A stretch of 64,000 bases of DNA from Pseudomonas yamanorum (GCF_900105735.1 NZ_LT629793.1:1054001-1118000); one strand, 5' to 3'; counted from the first letter of the stretch, positions 25,794-35,053 are shown. Made by a program: numbers and translations. Notes: a model not told the origin generated them from the sequence alone.

Positions 25794-26036
25794 TCAGCCA
25801 ATCGGCTCGAACCGTCGCCGCCTCTTGAACAAACCTAAACCCAGCGGAACGGCAAAGATCGACATCAGCCCCAGATCAAACCCTGATAAGTGGATCTGAC
25901 TTGCAGCAACGCAGCCCACCGCACCACCCGCTACCAGCAACATCCCCAGCCACTTGCGAAGCAGATACGGCTTTAAAAAACGATCCAACAGAAAGTAAAG
26001 CACCAGGGCAATGACCAACTGGATAATTTCGGACAT
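25794..26036 (-). CDS. Small membrane protein, two to three helices
   Basis: 80 residues with hydrophobic segments IIQLVIALVLYFLLDRF, MLLVAGGAVGCVAASQI and LGLMSIFAVPLGLGLF, ending in a basic tail (KRRRRFEPIG). The positive-inside rule places the C-terminus in the cytoplasm. No family is recognised. It lies 12 bases from the end of the following minus-strand gene at 26049, so the two are probably co-transcribed. Confidence 0.65.
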   Translation of the reverse strand: MSEIIQLVIALVLYFLLDRFLKPYLLRKWLGMLLVAGGAVGCVAASQIHLSGFDLGLMSIFAVPLGLGLFKRRRRFEPIG

Positions 26037-26048
26037 GTGTTTCTCCAG

Positions 26049-26537
26049 TCAGGTCTTGATGATCAGTGTCGAAACGGTGCGCTGCGGACCGATACCGCCG
26101 TTGACCTGCGCCTCGATGCTGACCAATACGTCGCCTGCATGATAGGTGGGCAAGATTTCATTCACGTACATCCGCACACCGCCCCCTACAGGAGCAACCG
26201 CGTAGGGGGAGGCCACAGTGGCGGCAGAGCCGAAGGCGGTGGCGGCAAGGTTAGCGATCTTGGTGCGCTGGGCATTGAGGGTATCGCCCTGTTGCCGGGT
26301 CAGCGGCTTGGAGATGCCGATCATCATCTGGCACGGCAGGTTCTTGGCCAACATCTTGTCGTACACCTCGACGACCTTACGGTTGACCTCATAGTGGGCG
26401 CTTTTCGCTTCGCCAAAATGCAGCTCGCTCAGGCGTCCGCGGTCGCTGTCGGTGAGGGTGATCTGCGAGACGTTGAAAACGATCCCGTGATTGCCCAGGT
26501 ATTGGAAAGTCCCATCGAACTTCATCGCACGCATCAT
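26049..26537 (-). CDS. Hypothetical protein, 162 aa
   Basis: The likely start is MKFDGTFQYL, a few residues into the frame (MMRAMKFDG...), with no signal peptide. The N-terminal half is strand-rich (GIVFNVSQITLTDSDRGRLS) and the second half is alanine/glycine-rich with AATAFGSAATVASPYAVAPV, which could cross or associate with a membrane. No family is recognised. It precedes the small membrane-protein gene. Confidence 0.55.
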   Translation of the reverse strand: MMRAMKFDGTFQYLGNHGIVFNVSQITLTDSDRGRLSELHFGEAKSAHYEVNRKVVEVYDKMLAKNLPCQMMIGISKPLTRQQGDTLNAQRTKIANLAATAFGSAATVASPYAVAPVGGGVRMYVNEILPTYHAGDVLVSIEAQVNGGIGPQRTVSTLIIKT

Positions 26538-26744
26538 TTCGAGCCAAAGGCGGGGATTCTCTACAAGGCGCGCGCTGGATTCAAATCATTTCACCCTGCG
26601 GGCCACATGTATTGGCCCAATTCCTGCCTCTGCCCTACCCCATCAAGTCGCTACTGACTACGCGGACGACTCTTTTGAGCCCCGCCGCCCAACGGCCGCC
26701 CCCGATAATCAAGCATCCCCCTACCACCGCCGAGGCCTTCCCCC

Positions 26745-28082
26745 ATGACGAGCCCCTCCACCGAACAGGTCAGCCCGCAAACCCTGCGAAGAGTGATCAT
26801 CGCCGCCGGCATCGGTAACTTCGTCGAGTGGTTCGACTTCGCCGTCTACGGCTTCCTCGCCACCACCATCGCCCAACAATTCTTCCCCAGCGGCGACGCC
26901 AGCGCGGCGCTGCTCAAGACCTTCGCGGTGTTCGCGGTGGCCTTCGCGTTTCGGCCTCTGGGCGGGATTTTCTTCGGCATGCTCGGCGACCGGATCGGCC
27001 GCAAACGCACGCTGGCCATGACGATTTTGCTGATGGCCGGCGCCACCACGCTGATCGGCCTGCTGCCCACCTACGCCGCCATTGGTGTAGCGGCGCCGAT
27101 TCTGTTGTCGCTGATCCGCTGCGCCCAGGGCTTCTCCGCTGGGGGTGAATACGCCGGCGCCTGTGCCTATCTGATGGAGCACGCGCCGAGCGACAAGCGC
27201 GCTTGGTATGGCAGCTTTGTGCCGGTGTCGACCTTTTCCGCGTTCGCCGCTGCAGCGGTGGTGGCTTATGCACTTGAAGCGTCGTTGTCCGCCGAGGCGA
27301 TGGGCAGTTGGGGTTGGCGCCTGCCGTTCCTGATTGCCGCGCCGCTGGGTCTGGTGGGGCTTTACCTGCGCTGGAAGCTGGATGAGACGCCGGCGTTCCA
27401 GGCGGTGAAGCAGGAACACGCGGTCGCCCACTCCCCGCTCAAGGAAACCCTGCGCAACCATGGTGCGGCAATCTGCTGCCTGGGCGCTTTTGTGTCGCTC
27501 ACGGCGCTGTCGTTTTATATGTTCACCACCTACTTCGCGACGTATCTGCAGGTGGCGGGTGGGCTGAGCCGTGCAATGGCGTTGCTGGTGTCGCTGATTG
27601 CACTGATCTTCGCGGCAGCGATTTGCCCGCTGGCGGGGTTGTATTCGGATCGGGTGGGACGTCGGGTCACGGTGATGACGGCGTGTGTGTTGTTGATGGT
27701 GGTGGTGTATCCGTCGTTCCTGATGGCCAGTTCCGGCTCGTTCGCGGCGTCGGTCGTCGGAGTGATGTTGCTGGCGGTGGGCGCGGTGTTGTGTGGGGTG
27801 GTGACGGCGGCGCTGCTGTCGGAGACCTTTCCGACCCGCACGCGGTATACCGCTTCGGCGATTACTTACAACATGGCTTATACGATCTTTGGGGGTACGG
27901 CGCCGTTGATGGCGACGTGGTTGATCAGCACCACGGGCAGCAATCTGTCGCCGACGTTTTATCTGATTGCGGTGGCGTTGCTGGCGCTGGCGGGTGGGTT
28001 GGCGTTGCCGGAGACCTCGCGGATTTCGCTGCATGAGGTGGGCGCGGAGGAAAAAGGCGCGGCGCCGGTGTTGTCGCGTTAG
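26745..28082 (+). CDS. MHS-family MFS transporter (metabolite:H+ symporter)
   Basis: A 445-residue, 12-helix importer. The MHS signature IGNFVEWFDFAVYGFLATTI is at the first helix, LGDRIGRKRTL is motif A, and RCAQGFSAGGEYAGACAYLM is the conserved helix 4. The family takes up proline/betaine, shikimate, citrate or 2-oxoglutarate; the substrate here is not evident. Similar in outline to the proP gene at 48667 but clearly divergent. A REPIN follows. Confidence 0.92.
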   Translation: MTSPSTEQVSPQTLRRVIIAAGIGNFVEWFDFAVYGFLATTIAQQFFPSGDASAALLKTFAVFAVAFAFRPLGGIFFGMLGDRIGRKRTLAMTILLMAGATTLIGLLPTYAAIGVAAPILLSLIRCAQGFSAGGEYAGACAYLMEHAPSDKRAWYGSFVPVSTFSAFAAAAVVAYALEASLSAEAMGSWGWRLPFLIAAPLGLVGLYLRWKLDETPAFQAVKQEHAVAHSPLKETLRNHGAAICCLGAFVSLTALSFYMFTTYFATYLQVAGGLSRAMALLVSLIALIFAAAICPLAGLYSDRVGRRVTVMTACVLLMVVVYPSFLMASSGSFAASVVGVMLLAVGAVLCGVVTAALLSETFPTRTRYTASAITYNMAYTIFGGTAPLMATWLISTTGSNLSPTFYLIAVALLALAGGLALPETSRISLHEVGAEEKGAAPVLSR

Positions 28083-28127
28083 GTTCGACTGTTGTGAACA
28101 CAATGCCCAATCCAACAAAGATCAACT

Positions 28128-28214
28128 GTGGGAGCGGGCTTGCTCGCGAATGCGGTCTGTCAGTGAAAAATGTGCTGACTGACCCACTGCATTCGCGAGC
28201 AAGCCCGCTCCCAC
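28128..28214. repeat. REPIN (GTGGGAGCGGGCTTGCTC type)
   Basis: The arms GTGGGAGCGGGCTTGCTCGC / GCGAGCAAGCCCGCTCCCAC have the same order as the copy at 25095. The loop differs (GTCTGTCAGTGAAAAATGTG). It lies after the MHS transporter gene. Confidence 0.92.
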
Positions 28215-28314
28215 ACTGGATTTTCTTTTCCTATTAGATCTCCACTTTCGGACTGAACAGGTGGGTGAACGCGGGTATGATCCAGGCTAAACCGGCCCGA
28301 CTGGACCCACACAC

Positions 28315-28767
28315 ATGCCCGCCTCCCACACCCGCCCTACTCCCGCACCACTCCTCAAGCCCGGCGAAACCGTGGTGCTGTTCGACGGCGTGTGCAAGCT
28401 GTGCAACGGCTGGGCAAGGTTCCTGATTCGCCACGACCACGACCGGCGTGTGCGGTTGGCGGCCGTTCAGTCGCCCGAAGGTCAGGCGCTATTGGCCTGG
28501 GCCGGGTTACCTTTGGATCAGTTCGACACCATCGCAGTGATCCGCGACAGGCATTACTGGGAGCGTTCGGAGGCGGTGTTCGAAATCATTGCGCAACTGC
28601 CTGCCCGCTGGCGCCCATTGCTGCTCCTGCGCGCCATCCCGCGCTTTCTTCGGGATTGGGCTTACGACCGCATCGCGCGTAATCGCTATCGGCTCTTCGG
28701 GAAATACGACACCTGCCTGTTGCCCGATCCGGATCATGAGCAGCGCTTTTTGAAGGAACAGCCATGA
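28315..28767 (+). CDS. DCC-family thiol-disulfide oxidoreductase (DUF393)
   Basis: A 150-residue thioredoxin-like protein. The family's DxxCxxC signature is FDGVCKLCNGW (about residues 23-33), followed by LAAVQSPEGQALLAWAGLPL and the C-terminal YRLFGKYDTCLLPD. Redox targets are unknown. It overlaps the DoxX-like gene by four bases (ATGA); this DCC-DoxX pairing suggests membrane-linked thiol chemistry. Confidence 0.92.
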   Translation: MPASHTRPTPAPLLKPGETVVLFDGVCKLCNGWARFLIRHDHDRRVRLAAVQSPEGQALLAWAGLPLDQFDTIAVIRDRHYWERSEAVFEIIAQLPARWRPLLLLRAIPRFLRDWAYDRIARNRYRLFGKYDTCLLPDPDHEQRFLKEQP

Positions 28768-29133
28768 ATACCTTGGTGCGCATTAACTGGATCGCCCGAG
28801 GCGGTCTGGCGTTCATGTTTGCCTACCATGGGCTGGTACCGAAGCTGCTGTGGTTGAGCCAGGGCGAGCGGACGATGATCCAGTCTCACGGGATCGAGCA
28901 AGTGCAGGTGTTCGCCACGCTGGCGGGGGTTGGGGAAATTGTCCTGGCGGTATGGATACTGCTTTCACCACGCAGCGCCTGGCCGATTGCAGTGGCTGCG
29001 CTGGCGCTGGCGGGGCTGCTGGTGGATGTGGCGGTGTTCAGCCCGGCTGATGCTCAGGGAGGCGTTTAATCCGGTGTCGCTGAATGTGGCGGGGTTGGCG
29101 TTGTGTGCAGTGGCTTGGAATACCAAGCCCTGA
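28764..29133 (+). pseudogene. DoxX-like membrane protein, frameshifted near its end
   Basis: The first frame gives MNTLVRINWIARGGLAFMFA ... AVFSPADAQGGV and stops at 29069 (101 residues). In the next frame MLREAFNPVSLNVAGLALCA... continues from 29050 to a stop at 29133, which supplies the fourth helix expected of DoxX-like proteins of about 122 residues. Removing one base at 29046-29049 (GCTG before ATG) joins the two frames as SPA-MLREAFNP. It is either a real frameshift or a sequencing error. It is translationally coupled to the DCC gene. Confidence 0.75.
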
Positions 29134-29141
29134 ACGGGTGT

Positions 29142-29489
29142 TTATTTCAGCTCAATGGCATCAAGCGCAGCTTCCAGCACTGATAACTCAACCACGCTGC
29201 CATCGCCCAAGCGTGCAACAAGCCCCGCACAATCAATCACCACACACACGCCCTGCCCCGTTTTATCTCCCGGGAACTTGCGCAACTTGAGCTCCACTGT
29301 GGTCGGGTTTAACCACACCGACTGATCCGCCGACCAACGAGCGTCCTCAAACTGAAAAACACAGCTCCCCTGCCACGTATCCACAATCCTCGGTGAACAC
29401 ACCCACTGCGTATTCCGCGCCTCCCAGGGCGCCACCTCGACCCGGTAGTGATCATCCGGTGAGGTGGATTGGACTTCGGTTTCACTCAT
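29142..29489 (-). CDS. Hypothetical soluble protein, 115 aa
   Basis: A strand-rich acidic protein (YRVEVAPWEARNTQWVCSPR, later DARWSADQSVWLNPTTVELK and GDGSVVELSVLEAALDAIEL). No signal peptide, membrane helix or known motif. It is the last of three minus-strand genes with short gaps (15 bases from the DUF2269 gene), so it is probably in one operon with the DUF2269 and saccharopine-dehydrogenase-like genes. Confidence 0.65.
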   Translation of the reverse strand: MSETEVQSTSPDDHYRVEVAPWEARNTQWVCSPRIVDTWQGSCVFQFEDARWSADQSVWLNPTTVELKLRKFPGDKTGQGVCVVIDCAGLVARLGDGSVVELSVLEAALDAIELK

Positions 29490-29504
29490 TGGCAGTTCCT
29501 CTTA

Positions 29505-29996
29505 TCAGCAACACAGCCCGATCAACTGCCACGGCGTCATCTTCGTCACCATGATCAGCACGATCACAAACATCCCCGAAAACCCGAAAACGCCCATCCA
29601 GAACCATTTTCGGTAAACGCCGCAGTATCCATCATCCAGCGCCCTGCCCGCCTCGACCGCACTGAGCGCCATCTGCTGCAACCGCTTCTGCAGCACCAGC
29701 ACCGGTAGCCAAAGCGCGCCCACGCACAGGAAGATGATCAGCGACGTCAGCACCCATTCAGTGGTCAACGGCAGCCCGGCTAGCTTGATCAGCAGGAAGC
29801 CGGTGATGATCTGGATAAAACCCGCCGGCGTGGTAATCCAGGTATCGAACTGCACCACCATCCGCGCCACCTGGGCGATCACTTGCGGGTTGGCCGTGCG
29901 GCTTGCGGCGATCAGGTACAGGTAGGAGCCCATGCCGAAGCCGAACAGGAAAATCGCCGCGATGATGTGAATGTACTTCAGGCCCAGGTAGAGCAT
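29505..29996 (-). CDS. DUF2269 family membrane protein
   Basis: A 163-residue protein with four helices: LKYIHIIAAIFLFGFGMGSY, a second at AGFIQIITGFLLIKL, a third at TSLIIFLCVGALWLPVLVL, and a C-terminal one at WMGVFGFSGMFVIVLIMV. Histidines in the first helix and conserved FDTWITTPAG fit DUF2269. Its start codon is three bases after the stop codon of the upstream dehydrogenase gene, a tightly coupled arrangement. Confidence 0.88.
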   Translation of the reverse strand: MLYLGLKYIHIIAAIFLFGFGMGSYLYLIAASRTANPQVIAQVARMVVQFDTWITTPAGFIQIITGFLLIKLAGLPLTTEWVLTSLIIFLCVGALWLPVLVLQKRLQQMALSAVEAGRALDDGYCGVYRKWFWMGVFGFSGMFVIVLIMVTKMTPWQLIGLCC

Positions 29997-29999
29997 GGG

Positions 30000-31127
30000 T
30001 CAGCCCTGCCCGTCAGAGAATTGGACGGCCAGGCTGAGGTTCGCCGGGTCGTTGATGGCAGCCATGTATTCGTCGACGGTGATTTCGCCAACGCACGGCC
30101 GCGCACCGGGTTCAGGCACGTAGCCTTGGGCGATTTTGAGGGCCAGGGCAACGGCGGCGCAGCTGGGGATTTCCGGGCCTTTGTCATTCAGGGCCGTCAG
30201 TTGCACCGCCAGGGACAGCGGTTGCCCTTCAGTGCCGAGGCCCTTCACGTCGATGTACATCGCGCTTTTGCCATCGCCAAAGCGCTCGAACCAGGTGCCC
30301 AGCCGATGCAGGCGCGCGGCCCAGGCGACATGGTCTCGCACGATTCCCGTGCGCAGCGCCTGGGCCAGCAGGTAGTTGGCGACACCACCCAGCTTGAGCC
30401 CCGCGCCAGCCTTGAAGCTCAAAGTGTGGGCGCCATAGCGACTGGCGAAGATGTCCATGTCGGGCACGTCCACATTCGCCAACACCCGCATGCCAAGCTC
30501 GGGCATCTTGCGCAGCGTCAGGTCCTGCCAGCCCAGCACTTCATGCACCTGGCCATGCCGGAGTTGCTTGATCGGTTTGCCTGCGTAAGCCAGCACGCCT
30601 TCGACGGTGGACAGGCCCGGCATCTTGGCCGAGGAGGAAATGCCGTGTTCGATCGCGTCGATGCGGGTGAAGCGGTAGCGGTACTGATCGATGATGGCGG
30701 ACGACAGCGTCGGCACGGAGCTGCAACCACTGAGGATCGCCACGCCTGCCTGCCGGGCTTGTGCATCCAGCACGCTCACGCCGTTGACGAAGGTGCGGCA
30801 GTCGGAAAGGTCGCAGTAGTTCACGCCCGCGTCGATGCAGCTCTGGGCGACCGCATAGGATTGCCCCTGGAACGGCCCGCCGGTGTGGATCACCCACTGG
30901 ATGTTCATCGACCGCAACACGGACGCGAACCCGGCGCCCATGGCATCGCCACACCAGCCTTCGCACCCAGTGCCCGACTGGCTTTTCAGCTCATCCACTT
31001 TGCGCTGCAACTTGTGTGGGTCGCGGCCCGAGATCACCAGTTCAATGCCCGGCGCTACCGCCAAATGCCGGCAAACGATGCTGCCGAAATTGCCGTAGCC
31101 ACCGACCACCATCACCCTGAGTGTCAT
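30000..31127 (-). CDS. Saccharopine-dehydrogenase-like NAD(P)-binding protein
   Basis: 375 residues starting MTLRVMVVGGYGNFGS with the Rossmann glycine motif GGYGNFG at residues 9-15; AGGGAAAAATGGA precedes this ATG. The rest follows the saccharopine dehydrogenase NADP-binding family: VIHTGGPFQGQSYAVAQSCI, DAGVNYCDLSDCRTF and SGCSSVPTLSSAII. The reaction is unknown; relatives act in lysine or homospermidine metabolism, or as trans-acting enoyl reductase-like proteins. The downstream membrane protein gene is translationally close, suggesting membrane-associated work. Confidence 0.85.
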   Translation of the reverse strand: MTLRVMVVGGYGNFGSIVCRHLAVAPGIELVISGRDPHKLQRKVDELKSQSGTGCEGWCGDAMGAGFASVLRSMNIQWVIHTGGPFQGQSYAVAQSCIDAGVNYCDLSDCRTFVNGVSVLDAQARQAGVAILSGCSSVPTLSSAIIDQYRYRFTRIDAIEHGISSSAKMPGLSTVEGVLAYAGKPIKQLRHGQVHEVLGWQDLTLRKMPELGMRVLANVDVPDMDIFASRYGAHTLSFKAGAGLKLGGVANYLLAQALRTGIVRDHVAWAARLHRLGTWFERFGDGKSAMYIDVKGLGTEGQPLSLAVQLTALNDKGPEIPSCAAVALALKIAQGYVPEPGARPCVGEITVDEYMAAINDPANLSLAVQFSDGQG

Positions 31128-31247
31128 TCCATTTTTCCCTAAACTATCGATCATGCGCTGAGCCTGAGGCAGACTGGCGGCTGAGGCGGCTAAAGATACC
31201 CGATTTGTTTAACCGCTTGAGCCAGGATCAACAGGGGGCGTCAAATC

Positions 31248-31802
31248 ATGGAGCTATACACCGAGCGGCTTTACCTGCGGCAACTGGAAGCCGGCGACTG
31301 GGATTTATTCCTCACGTTGCACACCGACCCGACGGTGATCCAGTACGTCTGCGACGCCCCGTCCGAAGCCGAAACCCGCGAGAGATTTGAATCCCGGTTA
31401 CCGCACTGGTTGCCTGGCTCCAGGCACTGGTTGTGCCTGGTCGTGTTCGACCGGCAAAGTGGTTGTGCCGTTGGGGTCACGGGATTGAAGCTGGAGCCGG
31501 ATGAAGAAGCGACGGCAGAAGTCGGCTACTTGTTCCTCAGCGGGCAACACGGGAAGGGATACGGCGTTGAATCGCTGCAACGGGTTATGGATTACGCCCA
31601 CGACATACTTGGGTTGAAGGTGCTGAAGGCTGTTGTGACAGAGGGTAATGCGGCTTCTTGCCGGCTGCTGGAGAAGTGCGGTTTCGTGTTTGAGCAACGT
31701 GAGGGCGATGCTTATCAAATTAATGGGCAGGTGTTTGATGACCTGATCTACCGGCATCGGATGGCTGGGGCTCTGAGTAATGAGGCGGTGGCGACTCTTT
31801 AG
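31248..31802 (+). CDS. GNAT acetyltransferase, RimJ/RimL type
   Basis: A 184-residue N-acetyltransferase. It has the N-terminal TERLYLRQLEAGDWDLFLTL, a middle strand TAEVGYLFLSGQHGKGYG (acetyl-CoA pyrophosphate loop Q/R-x-x-G-x-G/A equivalent, GQHGKGYG) and ending AVVTEGNAASCRLLEKCGFV. The family acetylates ribosomal protein N-termini, amino sugars or amino acids. The target is unknown. It is monocistronic. Confidence 0.93.
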   Translation: MELYTERLYLRQLEAGDWDLFLTLHTDPTVIQYVCDAPSEAETRERFESRLPHWLPGSRHWLCLVVFDRQSGCAVGVTGLKLEPDEEATAEVGYLFLSGQHGKGYGVESLQRVMDYAHDILGLKVLKAVVTEGNAASCRLLEKCGFVFEQREGDAYQINGQVFDDLIYRHRMAGALSNEAVATL

Positions 31803-31921
31803 GATAGGCAGCGATCGGCCAAATCAGGCGCTCCCACGCTGACACACCTCAACTACCCACCAAGCGATACAGCGCTTGAGCGTGAGATGCCCCTAGCCCT
31901 GCACGCTGCAAATCAGGTACA

Positions 31922-32167
31922 TCAACGCTCCTGAAACCACCTGTCCATCAGCTTTAAGGACATCGGACTGGGCGATGCCTTCACTTGAAAGCAGGGAAAC
32001 GCTTCGTTGAAAAACACACGAGCACCAAAAGGGTTTCCACTTATCCGAGACAAACTCTCAACGCGGGAACACAGATACTCGCTTTCTGCGGTCTCGATCG
32101 CATGAGCCATTCCAACATCCATGTGCGTCGTCCTTATTACGCGATTTCGAGGGAAGGTAACGGTCAA
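31922..32167 (-). pseudogene. Possible N-terminal fragment of a GNAT-like acetyltransferase
   Basis: The frame gives HAIETAESEYLCSRVESLSR, then ISGNPFGARVFFNEAFPCFQ, which resembles the start of a GNAT-type protein as I recall it. It stops at 81 residues, and no acetyl-CoA motif follows. The upstream codons (MTVTFPRNRVIRTTHMDVGM) are probably not original; the real start may be MDVGMAHAIE. Identification rests on general resemblance only. Confidence 0.4.
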
Positions 32168-32230
32168 TCAAACACTACGCACCTGCAAGATAGCCAGCTT
32201 CAGCGTGCGCTTTTTCCTTCTCTATTTTTC

Positions 32231-33445
32231 TCATTGGCCGCGATCGTCGCCTGCAGTGTCGTGACGCTTGGAATACGAGGCGCCCATCAGATAGAAGCAC
32301 CCGCCCGCCACGATAAACGCCGCGAGCATGTAGAACATGAAATGCGCCGACTGCGTTGCCAGGGCAAACCCGCATAACACCGGCCCCAGCGCGCCGCCGA
32401 GGCTGGACAGGTTTTGCGCGCCGTAATACATGCCGCGCAAGTGGTCCGGCGCGATGCGGTCGATGAACATGTACTCGGCCGGGAAGACGATGATTTCGCC
32501 CACGGTGAAGATCGCCACGGCCAACGCCCAATGCAGCACGGTGGTGGACAACGCAAAACCGACGACGCCCAGCAGAAACAGGCTGAAGCCCGCCGTCAGC
32601 CATTGATTCAAATACTCATTGGTAATGCGCTTGCCCACGATGTACTGCAGGCAGATCACCACCGTCGCATTAACGGCCACCACCGAGCTGATGACCCGGT
32701 AGGTAAATTCCGGTGTGCTTGTGGTCACCAGGTATTGAGAGATGTAGCCGGTGAACTGGCCGAACGCCACGGCGCTCAACGCGCCGCCAACCGTGAAGCA
32801 GACCAGGCGATAGTCCTTGAGTAGGATGCGCCCCACCGCGACAAACGACACTGGGGCATTGGCCGGGTCGGCGGAGCTGAGGCTCCTGTCGCCCCACACC
32901 ATATAGGTCAGGAAGAAGCCCATGCCCAGGATCGCAGACACCAGGAACGGCAGTTTCATGTCCATGTGCGCGAGCCCGGCGCCAATGAACGGGCCCACCG
33001 CGTAGCCAACGTTGATCAGGGTGTAGCGCACCGAAAACACTTTGCCGCGTTCGGCTTCCGGCAGCAGTTTGCCAAACGCGGCTTTGACCACGATATCGAT
33101 TACCGAATAGGCAAAATTGAACGACACCAGAAACAGGAAAAACAGCCACAGGTGGGACGTGACGCACATGCCGATGAAGCCAACGGTGAAAAAACCCGTG
33201 AAGCTGAGGATCAATCGGTAGCTGGAGATTTTGTCAGTCAGGTAGCCGCCGTAGAGGCTTAGCAACGAGCCGACCAGCATTGCACCGCCCACGACCAGGC
33301 CGATTTCGCTGATGCCCAACGTGAAGTTGGATGACAGATAAATCACCATATACGGCAGGGTAATGGCGCGCCCCAGTGTCAGGAACAACGCAGACGACAG
33401 CAGCAGATTGACCGAAAACGGGTAGTGTCTGAAGGCAGCGAGCAT
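32231..33445 (-). CDS. MFS exporter resembling E. coli YdeE (dipeptide exporter type)
   Basis: A 404-residue, 12-helix transporter. It follows YdeE in many places: the start LLLSSALFLTLGRAITLPYM, NFAYSVIDIVVKAAFG, FSVRYTLINVGYAVGPFIGA, and AIFTVGEIIVFPAEYMFIDR with IAPDHLRGMYYGAQNL. YdeE in E. coli exports dipeptides such as Ala-Gln and some peptide-like inhibitors. Placed beside a MocR regulator and a reductase/M24 fusion gene, it may export an amino-acid or peptide-derived product; that is inference. The start codon is ATG at 33445. Confidence 0.85.
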   Translation of the reverse strand: MLAAFRHYPFSVNLLLSSALFLTLGRAITLPYMVIYLSSNFTLGISEIGLVVGGAMLVGSLLSLYGGYLTDKISSYRLILSFTGFFTVGFIGMCVTSHLWLFFLFLVSFNFAYSVIDIVVKAAFGKLLPEAERGKVFSVRYTLINVGYAVGPFIGAGLAHMDMKLPFLVSAILGMGFFLTYMVWGDRSLSSADPANAPVSFVAVGRILLKDYRLVCFTVGGALSAVAFGQFTGYISQYLVTTSTPEFTYRVISSVVAVNATVVICLQYIVGKRITNEYLNQWLTAGFSLFLLGVVGFALSTTVLHWALAVAIFTVGEIIVFPAEYMFIDRIAPDHLRGMYYGAQNLSSLGGALGPVLCGFALATQSAHFMFYMLAAFIVAGGCFYLMGASYSKRHDTAGDDRGQ

Positions 33446-33522
33446 CAGAGTCGGTTCCTGTAATGGGCAGTATCAAAAGCTAAGTAACATATCCTTACAC
33501 ATTCACCTTTCAGCCGGCATCA

Positions 33523-35022
33523 TTATTTAGCCGCTTCCCCAATCGCCCGCGCCGCCTGAGCCAAGCGCTGCGTGGCGGCGCGGATTTCCTCCGGGTTGAG
33601 CGAGGCGAAGCCCAGGCGCAAGGCATTCTCGGGATGATCAAAGGGTGAAAACAGGCGACCGCTGCGCACCACCAGGTCCAGCTCCAGGGCTTTTTCAGCC
33701 AGTTGATTGACGTCGATTGAGTCGCAGAACCTGACCCACAACGCCAGCCCGCCTTCCGGCTCCTGCACGGCTATCTGCTCGCCAAACGCCTCCAGCAAAC
33801 AACTCAGCAGTGTCTCCCGCCGCCGACGGTATTCCTTGGATACCCGACGCAGATGCTTCTTCAACTCGCCATCGTTGATCAGGTCCGCGAGCATCCGCTG
33901 CATGACGGCATCGCCCTGGCCCAGGCTCACCGCCGCCGTGCGCTCGAGCACTTCGATGAGGTTCGACGGGGCAACGATATAGCTGCAACGGAACGTGCTG
34001 CCCAGGGACTTGGACAGTGAGCCGATGTAGATCACATGACGCTGCGCGCTGTCGCTGGCCAGGGGCAAATAGGGCCGCCCGGCAAAGTGGTACTCGTGGT
34101 CGTAATCTTCCTCGATGATGCAGAAATCATGCAGTCGGGCCAATTCCAGGAGTTGCTGGCGACGCCCGGCACGCAGGCTGACGGTGGTAGGAAACTGGTG
34201 ATGGGGGGTGACATACATCATCCGCACGTTGTGCCGGCGGCATAGTTCGTCGAGCTGGTCGACCCGGCAACCTTCGTCGTCCAGGTCCACGGTCACCAGT
34301 TGCGCGCCCAACTGGCGGAAAATCTCCCAGGCCGGTGGGTAACTCAGGCGTTCGACCACCACCACATCACCGGGTTTGAGCAGCGCGCTGGCGGTCAGGT
34401 ACAGCGACATCTGCACGCCTTGGGTCAGGCAGATCTGCTGCGCATCGACATTCAGGCCGCGATTGTGGCGCAACATTTCGGCCAGGGCGTTGCGCAGGTA
34501 CTGGCCGCTGCCTTCGGTGCCATGGCGCACGGTGTTGGTGGTAAAGCTGTTGCGCAAGGCGTTGCGGTAATAGCGATGCAGGACGGCTTGGGGCAGCAGA
34601 CGATGGTCACAGGCGCCATTATCGAAAAACAGCGCGCCCGGCCGGTGTTGCAGTTTTGTCACCTGCTCGCCCGGGGTGAAATAGGCAGCCGCAGGCACGC
34701 CCCGCAACGCCGGGGCAAACGACTTCGGCGCGCCGGCGACAGTCACCGCGCCTGTCGCCAGTTGCGTACTGACGAAAGTGCCGCGACGTTGAATGCTGAC
34801 CAGCCAGCCTTTGGTCACCGCTTCTTCGTAGGCAAGGATTACCGTCTTGCGGTTGACGTCCAGCAGTTGCGCCATTTCCCGCGTGCCGGGCAACAGCGTT
34901 CCGGGGCGCAGGCGGCCCTCGGCAATCGCGCTTACCAATCCTTCGATGATCTTTCTGTACGACGCCTGCGGCTGCGCGCCATCGAGCTTGAGCAGCGGGC
35001 GCCATTTGCGGAGCTGGACCAT
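33523..35022 (-). CDS. MocR-type regulator (GntR helix-turn-helix plus aminotransferase-like domain)
   Basis: A 499-residue protein. The N-terminal GntR winged helix (residues about 20-90) contains LLPGTREMAQLLDVNRKTVI. The class-I aminotransferase-like domain includes YVTPHHQFPTTVSL, EEDYDHEYHF and the PLP lysine in YIGSLSKSLGSTF. Such regulators sense PLP together with an amine or amino acid. It lies between the YdeE-like exporter (same strand, 77 bases on) and the divergent fusion gene, with three CTGG direct repeats in the divergent region. Confidence 0.93.
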   Translation of the reverse strand: MVQLRKWRPLLKLDGAQPQASYRKIIEGLVSAIAEGRLRPGTLLPGTREMAQLLDVNRKTVILAYEEAVTKGWLVSIQRRGTFVSTQLATGAVTVAGAPKSFAPALRGVPAAAYFTPGEQVTKLQHRPGALFFDNGACDHRLLPQAVLHRYYRNALRNSFTTNTVRHGTEGSGQYLRNALAEMLRHNRGLNVDAQQICLTQGVQMSLYLTASALLKPGDVVVVERLSYPPAWEIFRQLGAQLVTVDLDDEGCRVDQLDELCRRHNVRMMYVTPHHQFPTTVSLRAGRRQQLLELARLHDFCIIEEDYDHEYHFAGRPYLPLASDSAQRHVIYIGSLSKSLGSTFRCSYIVAPSNLIEVLERTAAVSLGQGDAVMQRMLADLINDGELKKHLRRVSKEYRRRRETLLSCLLEAFGEQIAVQEPEGGLALWVRFCDSIDVNQLAEKALELDLVVRSGRLFSPFDHPENALRLGFASLNPEEIRAATQRLAQAARAIGEAAK

Positions 35023-35053
35023 GTGAATTATCCAAAACTGGAGGTTCTTCTGG
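35014..35053. promoter_or_regulatory. CTGG direct repeats, candidate MocR operator
   Basis: CTGGACCATG (35014), CTGGAGGTTC (35038) and CTGGTCCTAG (35050) lie in the same orientation, 24 and 12 bases apart, that is on nearly the same DNA face. TauR-type MocR proteins are known to bind direct repeats beginning CTGGAC, so these are plausible contacts. The first overlaps the start of the MocR coding region. Confidence 0.45.
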
